A stretch of 64,000 nt of DNA from Dermabacter hominis NBRC 106157 (GCF_001570785.1 NZ_BCSI01000005.1:47396-111395); one strand, 5' to 3'; positions 16,763 to 26,400 are shown, counted from the first letter of the stretch. The notes: a model not told the origin generated them from the sequence alone. Translations and numbers: made by a program.

Positions 16763-17776
16763 ATGAGTCCCACGAGTGAGTCGCGCACGCCTAAAGACGG
16801 GCGAGAGCTCCTCGTTGCCTCCGGTGACGAGGAGCTGCTCGTGCGCTATGAGCGACACCTTCGCTATGAGCGCGCACGCGGCGACCACACGGTTCGCGCC
16901 TATCTTTCCGATGCGGTTTCGCTGCTCGAATTCACGTGCGAGCAGGCGAAGCGCGATGGCGGCGACGATGCGGTACGCAGTGCGCGGGACCTGACGATCC
17001 AGGACCTGCGCGCGTGGCTTGCCGCGCGAGCCGACGCCGGCCACAGCCCAACGACGCTCGCGCGTGCCGCTGCGGCTGCGCGCACGTTCACGGCGTGGAT
17101 GTGCGATACGGGGCTTACCGACCTCGATCCCGGTAGGCGCCTGCGCGCGCCCAAACGCGGTCGCGCACTTCCGCACGTCATTAGCGCAGACCAGGCGCGC
17201 AACATCCTCGAAGAGGCAGAAAACGCCGCGCACGAGGCAAGCGTCGGGCCCGAGGGCGCCCTCGAGGTGGACCCTCTGCGCGTTCGGGACGCGGCCGTTC
17301 TCGAAGTGCTGTACTCGTGCGGGCTTCGCGTCTCTGAGCTGTGCGCCCTCAACCGCCGCAGCGTGGATCGCGTCAATCGCACGCTGCGCGTGATCGGTAA
17401 AGGAAATAAAGAGCGCGTCGTTCCGCTCGGTGTCCCGGCCCTCGAGGCGCTCGACAGGTGGGAGCAGCTCGGGAGGCCGCACCTTGTGCGTGAAGATTCG
17501 CAAGCGCTGTTCCTCGGCGCGCGTGGAGGTCGCCTCAACGATCGCGCCGTGCGCACGATCGTCAATCGTGCAGCCCGCGAGGGAGGTCTCGAGGGGCACA
17601 TCTCACCGCACACGTGGCGCCACAGCGCGGCAACGCACCTCATGGAGGGTGGCGCGGATTTGCGCAGCGTCCAGGACCTGCTTGGCCATTCCTCTCTTCA
17701 AACCACGCAAATTTACACGCACGTCTCCGCCGAGCGTCTCAAAGACGCCGTTAGGCACGCACACCCACGAGCCTAG
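16763..17776 (+). CDS. xerC: Tyrosine recombinase, XerC-like
   Basis: Xer recombinases resolve chromosome dimers at dif. The 337-residue product has the SAM-like core-binding domain (about 25-120) and the catalytic domain with R189 (GLRVSEL), H283 and R286 (HTWRHSAATHL), H309 (LLGHSSLQTTQ) and nucleophile Y318. The position just upstream of the M23 peptidase and rpsB is typical of actinobacterial XerC. GGAGGG directly abuts the ATG, which is unusually close for a Shine-Dalgarno; CACACT six nt before the ATG could be a leaderless -10. Confidence 0.92.
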   Translation: MSPTSESRTPKDGRELLVASGDEELLVRYERHLRYERARGDHTVRAYLSDAVSLLEFTCEQAKRDGGDDAVRSARDLTIQDLRAWLAARADAGHSPTTLARAAAAARTFTAWMCDTGLTDLDPGRRLRAPKRGRALPHVISADQARNILEEAENAAHEASVGPEGALEVDPLRVRDAAVLEVLYSCGLRVSELCALNRRSVDRVNRTLRVIGKGNKERVVPLGVPALEALDRWEQLGRPHLVREDSQALFLGARGGRLNDRAVRTIVNRAAREGGLEGHISPHTWRHSAATHLMEGGADLRSVQDLLGHSSLQTTQIYTHVSAERLKDAVRHAHPRA

Positions 17777-17806
17777 CCGGCAATGGATGAGCCGCGCTGA
17801 GCTCGC

Positions 17807-18451
17807 TCAACTCGAGTGGGGAGGCAGGAGTACACTCGGCCCCCGCCCCTCGAGCAGCGGCAGCGGATCCAGGTATTGCTTGCCTCGCTTGGCCCCGAGG
17901 TGCACGCATCCCGCCTCGCAATGGGCGTGTTCCGACGGTTGCTCGATAACCCCGATCACCTGCCCCCTGCTCACCGCGTCCCCCTTCGCGACCGAGGCGA
18001 GGACCGGTTCGTACGTGGAGGTCAGCCCGCTGTCATGGAGGATCGCCACGACGGGTTTGCCCGCGACCGTTCCCGCGAAGGTCACGGTGCCGCTCTCAAC
18101 GGCGTGCACCACGAGGGTGCTTCCGGCGATATCGATGCCTCGATGACCGGGCCCGTATGCGTGGACGGGTGGCTCGAAGAACCGTACGACGTCATGATCG
18201 GGGCCGATGGGCCAGGCCCACGCCCCTTCGTGCTCGTGCGCATCCGTGGTTGGTGGGTTGGGTGTCGGAGCGGCAGGCGCAAAAACGGCAAGAGATGCGA
18301 GCCTTGCCCGGTTCACGACTGCGGCGGCGTGCTCGAGGAAGTCCTGCGAATGTTCGTCACCGTGCGCGGGCGGGAGCGCAACAACTCCGGCACCGATGAG
18401 GAGTGCGAGTGCGAGAAGGATGCGGGCGCCGAGCCTCGTAGACATGTGCAT
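17807..18451 (-). CDS. Secreted M23-family (LytM-like) peptidase
   Basis: The product (about 214 residues) has a signal peptide (ILLALALLIGAGVVALPPAHG) and a C-terminal M23 domain with the first zinc motif H-x3-D in HRGIDIAG. The second motif is CVHLGAKRG, where the usual H-x-H has Cys in the first place; this variant is, to my knowledge, common in actinobacterial members next to rpsB, so hydrolase activity is uncertain. Convergent with xerC. ATG at 18451 or 18445. Confidence 0.85.
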   Translation of the reverse strand: MHMSTRLGARILLALALLIGAGVVALPPAHGDEHSQDFLEHAAAVVNRARLASLAVFAPAAPTPNPPTTDAHEHEGAWAWPIGPDHDVVRFFEPPVHAYGPGHRGIDIAGSTLVVHAVESGTVTFAGTVAGKPVVAILHDSGLTSTYEPVLASVAKGDAVSRGQVIGVIEQPSEHAHCEAGCVHLGAKRGKQYLDPLPLLEGRGPSVLLPPHSS

Positions 18452-18829
18452 GGAGTAAGCACATCGCGCCCGAGAATCCCCGACAAGGCCACCTCGCGTG
18501 ACTGTGGATGATAAAGAGTGTGCAGCGTGAGGCGCGGACTCGCTCACAAGTCGGCCAAGTTTCGTGCGGGAGTCAGGTTCGCTGTATTAGAGTTGCCGTA
18601 GCACTCGCATGCGCGGGTGACTTCGCGCGCCCACACACGCGCGCGTGCCATCGTTCCACGATCCTCCCACGAGGCAAGTGGCGGCACGAACGCAGGGCGC
18701 TAGGGCGAGCCGGCAACCGTCGGCCCGTAAAAAACGAGAACAGGCTTTGCGCAAGAACCCCACCGAGCCCACACCCCGCGGGTGTGAGTGAGGCGGGCGA
18801 GCCCAGGGCCCAGAAAGGTAGTTACGACC
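18452..18829. other. 378-bp gene-free region upstream of rpsB
   Basis: This divergent region must carry promoters for the M23 gene and for rpsB. On the plus strand TAGAGT (18588-18593) is a possible -10, implying a leader of about 240 nt for rpsB. On the minus strand TATCAT (18513-18508) is a possible -10 for the M23 gene. A perfect hairpin, CACACCC/GGGTGTG (18770-18786), lies just before the rpsB ribosome-binding site and has no T-run. I see no tRNA, no ORF of merit and no known riboswitch. Confidence 0.4.
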
Positions 18830-19702
18830 ATGGCAGTTGTGACACTCCGCCAGCTCCTCGAGAGCGGCGTCCACTTTGGACACCAGACCCGCCGTTGGAA
18901 CCCGAAGATGAAGCGTTTCATCCTCACCGAGCGCAACGGCATCTACATCATTGACCTTCAGCAGTCGCTCACCTACATCGATCAGGCCTTCGACTTCGTC
19001 AAGGAGACCGTTGCCCACGGCGGCACGATCCTCTTCGTCGGCACGAAGAAGCAGGCTCAGGAGTCGATCCAGGAACAGGCCACGCGCGTGGGCATGCCCT
19101 ACGTGAACCAGCGCTGGCTCGGCGGCATGCTGACCAACCTTCAGACCGTCTCCGGCCGCGTCGACCGCCTCAAGGAACTCGAGCAGATCGACTTCGAGGA
19201 CGTCGCCGGTTCGCAGTGGACCAAGAAGGAACTTCTCATGATGCGCCGTGAGAAGGAAAAGCTCGAAAAGACCCTCGGCGGCATCCGCGACATGAGCAAG
19301 GCTCCCTCGGCCGTGTGGATCGTGGACACCAAGAAGGAACACCTCGCCGTTGACGAAGCCACCAAGCTCGGCATTCCGGTCGTGGCCATCCTCGATACCA
19401 ACGCCGATCCGGACGAAGTGCAGTACCCGATCCCGGGCAACGACGACGCGATCCGCGCCGTGACCCTCCTGACCCGCGTCATCGCCGATGCCGCTGCCGC
19501 CGGCCTCCAGGAGCGCCACGCCAAGCAGACCCAGGGCGAGAAGAACGTGTCGGCCGTTGACGCCGAGCCGCTCGCCGAGTGGGAACAGGAGCTGCTCAAG
19601 CAGTCCGAGGTTCAGCAGGAAGAGGCCGGCAAGGCCGAGGAGGCCACCGAGGCTCCCGCTGCTGAGGACAAGGCTGCCGAAGCAACTTCCGAAGAAGCCT
19701 GA
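18830..19702 (+). CDS. rpsB: 30S ribosomal protein S2 (uS2)
   Basis: The 290-residue product begins [27 protein letters not shown] and carries the family-wide [14 protein letters not shown] and NTNADPDE blocks; the last ~55 residues are an acidic Ala/Glu extension typical of actinobacteria. The ATG at 18830 follows agaaaggtag. tsf is 51 bp downstream, the universal rpsB-tsf pair. Confidence 0.98.
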   Translation: MAVVTLRQLLESGVHFGHQTRRWNPKMKRFILTERNGIYIIDLQQSLTYIDQAFDFVKETVAHGGTILFVGTKKQAQESIQEQATRVGMPYVNQRWLGGMLTNLQTVSGRVDRLKELEQIDFEDVAGSQWTKKELLMMRREKEKLEKTLGGIRDMSKAPSAVWIVDTKKEHLAVDEATKLGIPVVAILDTNADPDEVQYPIPGNDDAIRAVTLLTRVIADAAAAGLQERHAKQTQGEKNVSAVDAEPLAEWEQELLKQSEVQQEEAGKAEEATEAPAAEDKAAEATSEEA

Positions 19703-19753
19703 TTTTTCGACTATCACCTGTTCGCTCCCACAACCATTTAGAGGAGACAGATA

Positions 19754-20578
19754 ATGGCTAACTACACGGCAGCAGACATCAAGGACATTCGCGAGAAGAC
19801 CGGCGCGGGCATGCTCGACGTCAAGAAGGCTCTCGACGAGGCGAACGGCGACCACGAGAAGGCCGTCGAAATCATCCGCGTCAAGGGCCTCAAGGGCATC
19901 GCGAAGCGCGAGGGTCGCGCCGCATCGGAGGGCCTCATCGCCGCCGATGTCCGCGACGTCGAGGGCGGCCAGCTCGGCACACTCGTGGAGATCAACTCGG
20001 AGACCGACTTCGTTGCGAAGAACGCCAAGTTCATCGCTCTCGGTGACGAGGCCGTTGCGGCCGCCGTCGAGTCGGGCGCCACGACCCCCGAGGAACTCGC
20101 TGAGACCTCCTTCGGTGAGGCCCTCACGAACGCTGGTGCGACCATGGGCGAGAAGATCCTCGTTCGCCGCATCGGCCGCGTCCAGGGCGAGGTCGTCACG
20201 AACTACATGCACCGCACCAACAAGGACCTCCCGCCGCAGGTTGGCGTGCTCGTCGCGACCGACAAGGCCGGCGCCGAGGTTGCACGTGACGTGGCGATGC
20301 ACATCGCGGCCTACTCGCCTCTCTACCTCACCCGCGAGGACGTTCCCGCGGATGTGGTTGAGAACGAGCGCCGTATCGCCGAGGAGACCGCGAAGAACGA
20401 GGGCAAGCCTGAGAAGGCTCTCCCCAAGATCGTTGAAGGCCGCATGAACGGCTTCTTCAAGGAGAACGTTCTTCTCGATCAGCCCTTCGCCAAGGACCCG
20501 AAGCAGAGCGTCGGCAAGGTTGTCGAGGCCGCTGGCGGCACGGTGACCGGTTTCGTGCGCTTCCGCGTGGGTAACTGA
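19754..20578 (+). CDS. tsf: Elongation factor Ts
   Basis: EF-Ts exchanges GDP for GTP on EF-Tu. The 274-residue product has the N-terminal UBA-like domain (DIKDIREKTGAGMLDVKKAL), the TDFVAKN motif and the core dimer domain ending GFVRFRVG. ATG preceded by gaggagaca. Confidence 0.98.
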   Translation: MANYTAADIKDIREKTGAGMLDVKKALDEANGDHEKAVEIIRVKGLKGIAKREGRAASEGLIAADVRDVEGGQLGTLVEINSETDFVAKNAKFIALGDEAVAAAVESGATTPEELAETSFGEALTNAGATMGEKILVRRIGRVQGEVVTNYMHRTNKDLPPQVGVLVATDKAGAEVARDVAMHIAAYSPLYLTREDVPADVVENERRIAEETAKNEGKPEKALPKIVEGRMNGFFKENVLLDQPFAKDPKQSVGKVVEAAGGTVTGFVRFRVGN

Positions 20579-20603
20579 TTTCCGACGCTTGCCAAGCGTG
20601 AAC

Positions 20604-20645
20604 GCGAGGGCTCGCACCCGTGGGTGCGGGCCCTCGCTTCTTTTC
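20604..20645 (+). terminator. Terminator after rpsB-tsf
   Basis: A 16-bp stem (20604-20619 with 20622-20637, one G-U pair) is followed by TTCTTTTC. Confidence 0.85.
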
Positions 20646-20696
20646 GGGCTTCTCACACGAGGACCTTCCCCACAGGGGCGGGCGTTGCCGGGCCGG

Positions 20697-20702
20697 TAGA
20701 CT
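20697..20702 (+). promoter_or_regulatory. Candidate -10 of pyrH
   Basis: TAGACT 35 nt before the pyrH start, immediately after the tsf terminator, gives a transcript with a short leader containing ggaagg. The same hexamer precedes lepB2, proS and ylxR. Confidence 0.45.
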
Positions 20703-20737
20703 GTGGCCCCGAGAACCTGCACTCGGAAGGAATGTTG

Positions 20738-21502
20738 ATGAGCACCGACCCCGACCCCATCACGTCGTCGATTCCCGTCATTGAACCGAAAGAGGGCTCG
20801 CGCCGCGTGCTCCTCAAACTCTCTGGTGAAGCCTTCGGTGGAGGCCGCGTGGGCGTCGATCCCGATGTGGTCTCGCGCATCGCTCGGGAGATTTCCGCGG
20901 GGGTTGCCGCGGGTGTTGAATGCGCGATCGTCGTGGGTGGCGGCAACTTCTTCCGCGGTGCTGAACTGAGCCAGCGAGGCATGGATCGCCGTCGCGCCGA
21001 CTACATGGGGATGCTCGGCACCGTCATGAACTGCCTTGCACTTCAGGACTTCCTCGAGCAGGCCGGCACGTCCACGCGCGTGCAGACCGCCATTACGATG
21101 GGGCAGGTCGCCGAGCCCTACCTCCCGCTTCGCGCCGTGCGCCACCTTGAAAAGGGCCGCGCCGTGATCTTCGGCGCGGGCGCGGGCATGCCGTACTTCT
21201 CGACCGATACTGTCGCCGTGCAGCGAGCACTCGAGATCGGCTGCCACGAAGTGCTCATGGCGAAGAACGGCGTGGACGGCGTGTACACGGCTGACCCGAA
21301 GACGGACCCGAACGCGACCAAGCTCGAGCACCTCACGTATCGGGAGGCGCTGAGCAAGGGGCTGCGCGTCGTTGATTCGACCGCGTTTAGCCTGTGTATG
21401 GACAACAAACAGCAGATGATGGTCTTCGGTCTTGATGTGCCCGGCAACATCACGAAGGCGATGTGCGGCGACCGCATCGGCACCGTCGTTACGGGCGACT
21501 AA
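20738..21502 (+). CDS. pyrH: Uridylate kinase (UMP kinase)
   Basis: PyrH phosphorylates UMP to UDP. The 254-residue product has the amino-acid-kinase signature: [22 protein letters not shown] and [15 protein letters not shown] use ATG 20738, 7 nt after ggaagg; ATG 20732 is in frame. It forms the pyrH-frr unit, 50 bp apart. Confidence 0.96.
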   Translation: MSTDPDPITSSIPVIEPKEGSRRVLLKLSGEAFGGGRVGVDPDVVSRIAREISAGVAAGVECAIVVGGGNFFRGAELSQRGMDRRRADYMGMLGTVMNCLALQDFLEQAGTSTRVQTAITMGQVAEPYLPLRAVRHLEKGRAVIFGAGAGMPYFSTDTVAVQRALEIGCHEVLMAKNGVDGVYTADPKTDPNATKLEHLTYREALSKGLRVVDSTAFSLCMDNKQQMMVFGLDVPGNITKAMCGDRIGTVVTGD

Positions 21503-21552
21503 GATAGCCTTACCAGGCGAGATGTTTAATTAATCGGAAGGAACCGAGAGGC

Positions 21553-22119
21553 ATGAGCGAGGACACCGGAAGCATCCTTAAAGAAGCCGGCGAGAAGATG
21601 GCAAAGTCGGTCGAGGTGACGAAGGAGGAGTTCACCGCGATCCGCACGGGGCGCGCAAGCGCTGCGATGTTCCATGGCCTCACCGCTGACTACTACGGCA
21701 CCCCGACGCCGCTCAATCAGCTCGCGGCGTTCCAGTTCCCCGAGGCCCGTACCGTGATTGTGACGCCTTACGACAAGGGTGCGATGGCACAGATCGAAGA
21801 GGCGCTTCGCGAATCGGATCTTGGCGTGAACCCCACGAATAATGGCGACAACCTGCGCATTGTTCTGCCCGCACTGACCGAAGAGCGCCGCAAGGACTAC
21901 ACGAAGCTTGCCAAGACCAAGGCCGAGGATGGCCGCATCGCGATCCGCGGCTCGCGTGCGCACGCGAAGAAGGCCATCGAGAAGCTCGTGAAGGACAAGG
22001 AGATCGGCGAGGACGAGGGCACCCGCGCTGAGAAGGAGCTCGAGGCTCTCACGAAGAAGTACACCGAGCAGGTGGATGTCGCACTCGAAGCGAAAGAAGA
22101 AGAGCTGCTCACCGTCTGA
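21553..22119 (+). CDS. frr: Ribosome recycling factor
   Basis: RRF splits post-termination ribosomes together with EF-G. The 188-residue product has RTGRASAAMFHGLTADYYGTPTPLNQLA and the C-terminal RKDYTKLAKTKAEDGRIAIR helix motif. ATG after gagaggc. Confidence 0.97.
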   Translation: MSEDTGSILKEAGEKMAKSVEVTKEEFTAIRTGRASAAMFHGLTADYYGTPTPLNQLAAFQFPEARTVIVTPYDKGAMAQIEEALRESDLGVNPTNNGDNLRIVLPALTEERRKDYTKLAKTKAEDGRIAIRGSRAHAKKAIEKLVKDKEIGEDEGTRAEKELEALTKKYTEQVDVALEAKEEELLTV

Positions 22120-22140
22120 GCGGCCTTTCCCTCATCTTTC

Positions 22141-23136
22141 GTGAATACACGCCACGGTCGTCGACGCGCCGTGCCTGGCAATGAGCCGGGCACGGCCGTT
22201 GCCGTATCGGAAAGCACTTCGCCCGAGGTTCCGCTTGCGGTCTCCGAGGCGCTCGCGAGCGAAGAGCGGCTCGTCGCCGAGGTTTCCGAGCTGCCCGCTG
22301 CGACACATGCGCGCACGCCCCGAGCCGGGCGGAACCTTCCCGCCGCGATCGCCGTCGGGCTTGCTCTCGTGGCGCTTTTATACGGGTGCATATATGTGCT
22401 CCCGGCTCTGTTCACGCCCGTGGTTGCCATCGCGGTCGTCATCGCGACCCTCGAGGTTGCGAACGCCCTCGAGGGTGCGCGCCTGCGCGTTCCCTCGATC
22501 CCGCTGCTTGTCGCGAGCGTTGGCGTGGTGGTGTCGGCGTGGCAGTACGGTGCCTCGGGGCTTCTCGTGTCCACGATCGTGGGAGCAATTGTGCTCATCA
22601 TGTGGCGCACGACGGAGGCGACGGGCCTCATGGCGCTGCGGGACACGGTAGCGGGCATCTTCGCGCTTTTGTGGGTGCCGTTTATGGCGAGCTTCACGAT
22701 CCTTCTCATGGCGCAGCCGAACGGCGCGAACAAGGTCATGTTTGCCCTCGTGGTTCCCATCATGAACGACACGTGCGGCTACGCCGTAGGGGTCCTGTTT
22801 GGCAAGCATCCGATGGCTCCGAGCATCAGCCCGAAGAAGTCGTGGGAGGGCTTTGTGGGCTCTCTCGTGGGTGGTATCGCCGCTGCGGGCCTCATCGGTC
22901 ACGTGTGGCTCCCCGATATTGGCTTCGGGTGGGGTCTCGCGTTTGGCGCGGTCATGGTGGTCGTGTCCACCATCGGGGACTTGAGCGAGTCCCTGCTCAA
23001 GCGCGACCTGCGCATTAAAGACATGGGGCAGCTGCTTCCGGGGCACGGCGGCATGATGGACCGCCTCGATTCGATGCTTCTCACCGCCCCGACCGTGTAC
23101 ATTCTTCTCGCAATTGTGGAGGCCATCAGTGGTTGA
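22141..23136 (+). CDS. cdsA: Phosphatidate cytidylyltransferase
   Basis: CdsA makes CDP-diacylglycerol, the precursor of phospholipids; pgsA at 56119 uses it. The 331-residue product has a ~65-residue hydrophilic N-terminus, about eight membrane segments and the CDS signature SLLKRDLRIKDMGQ with GHGGMMDRLDS near the C-terminus. The GTG at 22141 lacks a Shine-Dalgarno; GTG 22171 is an alternative. The end overlaps rlmN by 8 bp. Confidence 0.93.
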   Translation: MNTRHGRRRAVPGNEPGTAVAVSESTSPEVPLAVSEALASEERLVAEVSELPAATHARTPRAGRNLPAAIAVGLALVALLYGCIYVLPALFTPVVAIAVVIATLEVANALEGARLRVPSIPLLVASVGVVVSAWQYGASGLLVSTIVGAIVLIMWRTTEATGLMALRDTVAGIFALLWVPFMASFTILLMAQPNGANKVMFALVVPIMNDTCGYAVGVLFGKHPMAPSISPKKSWEGFVGSLVGGIAAAGLIGHVWLPDIGFGWGLAFGAVMVVVSTIGDLSESLLKRDLRIKDMGQLLPGHGGMMDRLDSMLLTAPTVYILLAIVEAISG

Positions 23137-24394
23137 GAATCCCACGCCCAAGCTCGATGTTGCGAAGGATCTTTCGCGCGAGGTCGTCAAGGGCGAGCCC
23201 GTAAGGCTCGCCCCCGGTCAGCTTCAGCTGCGGCCGACCCGCAGGGGGAAGCCGCCCGCACACCTCGCGGATCTCACTCTCGACGAGCGTGCCGAAGCCG
23301 TGAAGGACATGGGGCTTCCCGCCTTTCGCGCAAAGCAGCTGTCGAAGCGCTATTTCGAGCATTTCACGACCGACCCTGACGACATGACCGACCTCCCGAA
23401 GGGGGACCGTTCAGCCCTCGTCGAGCGGTTCTTCCCAACGCTCCTCACAAAGGTCTCGCAGCAGAGCGCAGATCAGGGCATGACCCAGAAGTTCCTGTGG
23501 CGCCTTTTCGACGGCTCGCTCGTCGAGTCCGTCCTCATGCGCTATTCGAACCGCGTAACGCTGTGCATTTCCTCCGAGGCCGGCTGCGGCATGAACTGCC
23601 CGTTTTGTGCGACTGGCCAGATGGGCCTCACGAGGAACCTTTCGGCAGCGGAGATCCTCGAACAGGTGCGCATCGCGAACCTTCTGCTTACGCGTGGTGA
23701 GATCCCCGGTGGTGAAGGCCGCGTCACGAACATCGTTTTTATGGGCATGGGGGAGCCGCTCGCGAACTACCGTGCCGTCGCAACGACGTGCCAGAGACTC
23801 AACGCCCCCGCGCCCGAGGGGTTTGGGATGGGAGCACGGCACATTACCGTGTCGACGGTGGGGCTTGCTCCTGCCGTGCGAAAGCTCATCAAGGAAGAGA
23901 TTCCCGTGACGCTCGCCGTGTCGCTCCACGCGCCCGACGACGAGCTTCGCAACGAGCTCGTTCCCATCAATCAACGTTTCGACGTCGACGACATTCTTGA
24001 TGCGGCGTGGGAGTACTTCGAGGCGACCGGAAGGCGCGTGTCGATCGAGTACGCACTCATTCGCGATATCAACGACCAGGCCGAGCGTGCGGAGCTCCTC
24101 GCCAAGCGTCTCATCGCGCGCGGGGGCGCCCACTGGGTGCACGTCAATCCAATCCCGCTCAACCCGGTCAAGGGATCGAAGTGGACGGCCTCGGATCCGT
24201 GGGTAGAGCGCACGTTCGTGGAAACACTGCGTGAACACGGAATTTCCGCGACGATTCGGGATACACGCGGTAGCGATATCGACGGTGCGTGCGGGCAGCT
24301 TGCCGCGACCGTCGTGGAAACTGATGCGCGCCGCGAGGACCGTGAGGCTCGCGTGGCGAGGGTTGAGGAAATCGCGCGCGGTACCGGCGCATGA
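23129..24394 (+). CDS. rlmN: Dual-specificity RNA methyltransferase RlmN
   Basis: RlmN makes m2A2503 in 23S rRNA and m2A37 in tRNA by radical SAM chemistry. The 421-residue product has the CxxxCxxC cluster at C153, C157 and C160 (CGMNCPFC), the upstream SNRVTLCISSEAG block, and NPIPLNPVKGSKW. GTG 23129 overlaps the cdsA end with ggagg in front. The C-terminus is an Arg/Glu-rich tail. Confidence 0.95.
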   Translation: MVENPTPKLDVAKDLSREVVKGEPVRLAPGQLQLRPTRRGKPPAHLADLTLDERAEAVKDMGLPAFRAKQLSKRYFEHFTTDPDDMTDLPKGDRSALVERFFPTLLTKVSQQSADQGMTQKFLWRLFDGSLVESVLMRYSNRVTLCISSEAGCGMNCPFCATGQMGLTRNLSAAEILEQVRIANLLLTRGEIPGGEGRVTNIVFMGMGEPLANYRAVATTCQRLNAPAPEGFGMGARHITVSTVGLAPAVRKLIKEEIPVTLAVSLHAPDDELRNELVPINQRFDVDDILDAAWEYFEATGRRVSIEYALIRDINDQAERAELLAKRLIARGGAHWVHVNPIPLNPVKGSKWTASDPWVERTFVETLREHGISATIRDTRGSDIDGACGQLAATVVETDARREDREARVARVEEIARGTGA

Positions 24395-24400
24395 TTTCGG

Positions 24401-24423
24401 GGCCGGCGCTTGCCGGCCTTTCG
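24401..24423 (+). terminator. Terminator after rlmN
   Basis: GGCCGGC (24401-24407) and GCCGGCC (24412-24418) form a tight hairpin with a 4-nt loop, followed by TTTCG. It closes the cdsA-rlmN unit. Confidence 0.6.
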
Positions 24424-24514
24424 CGTATCCAAGCATTACAGTGGTGCAAGGGCGATCTATTGAGCGCCCCGGTTATGTCGCGTGAGCATCCCCGTCGAGG
24501 GAGGGAGCAAGTAG

Positions 24515-25063
24515 ATGAGTACGGCTTTTAAGCGTGCCGGACGTTTCACCTTTGGCTACAACGTCGAGGAGGTCGATGACTTCCTGCTGCGCGCGCGTGC
24601 CGCGTACGAGGGCCGCGACGGCTCCTTCCAACCAGCCGATGTGATCACCGCGAAGTTTTCAACCGAGCGTGGCGGCTACGACATGCTCGCCGTCGACGAG
24701 GCCCTTGATCGCCTCTCGGATGCGTTTGCGCTCCAGTACCGCGATGAAGCAATCGAGCGCGATGGTGAAGAGGCATGGATCGCGGCGCTCACGGAGCGCG
24801 CGGAGGTTCTCCAGGAGCGCCTCTCTCGCCCCGCGGGCGAGCGTTTCCGCCCTGCTGGCCAGGGCGAACGGGCCTACGATCGCGAAGACGTCGATGCCCT
24901 GTGCGATCAGCTCCACGCCTATTTCACGGACGGCTTCGCGATGAGCGTCGATGACGTGCGTCGAGCAGCGTTCCGCGCCCGTAAAGGCGCCGAGGGCTAT
25001 CAGGAGGCCGTCGTTGATGTGTACCTCGATCACGTTGCCGACGTGATGGCTTCCGTTCCGTGA
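24515..25063 (+). CDS. DivIVA-domain-like protein
   Basis: A 182-residue protein built from about four DivIVA-type motifs: GYNVEEVDDFL (14-24), GGYDMLAVDEAL (49-60), AYDREDVDAL and EGYQEAVVDVYLDHV near the C-terminus. It lacks a long coiled coil. It resembles the ffh-linked protein at 3644. Actinobacterial genomes often have a DivIVA-domain protein after rlmN, so the position is conserved. Its stop overlaps the rseP start. The function is unknown; weak polar or membrane association is inference. Confidence 0.8.
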   Translation: MSTAFKRAGRFTFGYNVEEVDDFLLRARAAYEGRDGSFQPADVITAKFSTERGGYDMLAVDEALDRLSDAFALQYRDEAIERDGEEAWIAALTERAEVLQERLSRPAGERFRPAGQGERAYDREDVDALCDQLHAYFTDGFAMSVDDVRRAAFRARKGAEGYQEAVVDVYLDHVADVMASVP

Positions 25064-26400
25064 TGCCCCTTTTCTACGCGCTCGGCGTCCTCTTGATGGT
25101 TGTCGGGCTCGGGCTCTCGATCGCCCTTCACGAGATCGGCCATCTCGTTCCCGCGAAGCGCTTCGGCGTGCGCGTGACCCAGTACATGATCGGTTTCGGT
25201 CCCACGCTGTTCTCGCGCGTGAAAGGGGAGACCGAATACGGCATCAAGGCGATTCCGCTAGGCGGTTACATCCGCATGATCGGCATGTTCCCGCCTCACA
25301 AGGGCGAGGACCCCGACGTTATCCGCGAGGATTCGACGGGGTTCTTTCAGCAGATGAGCGAGGAAGCCAAGCAGTGGGACTCGAGCCAGTACTCGGCTGA
25401 GGATCGTCACCGCACCTTCGTCGCCTTGAGCGTGCCGAAAAAGCTCGTCGTTATGCTCGGTGGCCCCACGATGAATCTCCTGATCGCGATCGTCCTCACC
25501 GCGATCGTCCTGAGCGGCTTCGGCCTGCCGAACGTGACGGCGAAAGTCGCTGCCGTCTCGCAGTGCGTCGTGCCCGCAAATGCACCCGCAGATGTGTCGT
25601 GCGAGGGCATGCCCGAAGCACCCGCCTTCGCCGCGGGGATCAAACCCGGGGACGTGATCACCTCGGTCGACGGGACTCGAGTCGCGAACTTTCACGAGAT
25701 GAGCACGGTGATTAGGAAGCACCCTGACGACGAAGTCGACATCGGGCTCGTACGCGACGGTCAAGCAATGACCGTGACGGCAACTCCAGTCGCGAACACG
25801 GTCGTCGCACGCGATGACTCGGGTGAGCCGATTAAGAATGCCGACGGTTCCTACGCGACCGTTGAAGCTGGTTTTCTCGGTGTGACCGGCACACAGGAGC
25901 TCACCCCGCGGCCTCTGACGGAGGTTCCCGGTGCCGTATGGGACCAATTCGTGGGGACCGGCAAAGTCGTCGTGACCCTTCCCGTGCGCGTGTGGGAAAT
26001 CGGCAAGGCAGTGTTGAGCAGCGAAGAACGCGATCCGAATGGCCCGATGGGGGTCGTGGGCGTGAGCAGGCTCGCCGGCGAGATCGTGTCGCAGGACTCG
26101 CCCGGATTCTCCCTCAAGGAGAAAACGTGGACGTTCCTGTCGATGCTCGGCTCGCTCAACATGGCGCTTTTCGTCTTCAACCTTGTGCCGCTCATGCCGC
26201 TGGATGGCGGCCACGTCGCGGCGGCCCTCTACGAAGCGGCGCGGCGGCGCCTCGCCAAGTTGCGAGGGAAGGCGGATCCCGGACCCGTCGATGCCTCGCG
26301 CATGCTGCCCGTCACGAATGTCATCGCGATCGCCTTCATTCTCATGAGCATCCTGTTGATCTACGCCGATATCGTGAAGCCGGTGACCCTTTTCAGGTGA
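25063..26400 (+). CDS. rseP: Site-2 intramembrane metalloprotease (RseP/Rip1 family)
   Basis: M50 proteases cut membrane-embedded anti-sigma factors and other segments. The 445-residue product has HEIGH (H23, E24, H27) in TM1, a conserved GYIRMIG region, a PDZ domain (about 185-250, with AGIKPGDVITSVDG) and the LDGGH motif in the last third, then two membrane segments. ATG 25063 overlaps the upstream stop; GTG 25060 is equally possible. In many relatives dxr lies before it and ispG after it; neither is here. Confidence 0.94.
   Translation: MPLFYALGVLLMVVGLGLSIALHEIGHLVPAKRFGVRVTQYMIGFGPTLFSRVKGETEYGIKAIPLGGYIRMIGMFPPHKGEDPDVIREDSTGFFQQMSEEAKQWDSSQYSAEDRHRTFVALSVPKKLVVMLGGPTMNLLIAIVLTAIVLSGFGLPNVTAKVAAVSQCVVPANAPADVSCEGMPEAPAFAAGIKPGDVITSVDGTRVANFHEMSTVIRKHPDDEVDIGLVRDGQAMTVTATPVANTVVARDDSGEPIKNADGSYATVEAGFLGVTGTQELTPRPLTEVPGAVWDQFVGTGKVVVTLPVRVWEIGKAVLSSEERDPNGPMGVVGVSRLAGEIVSQDSPGFSLKEKTWTFLSMLGSLNMALFVFNLVPLMPLDGGHVAAALYEAARRRLAKLRGKADPGPVDASRMLPVTNVIAIAFILMSILLIYADIVKPVTLFR

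Noticed and set aside
18587..21331. 914-codon open frame on the minus strand
   Set aside because: It is antisense to rpsB, tsf and pyrH and arises from codon bias at high GC; the composition is unlike a protein and no start context exists.
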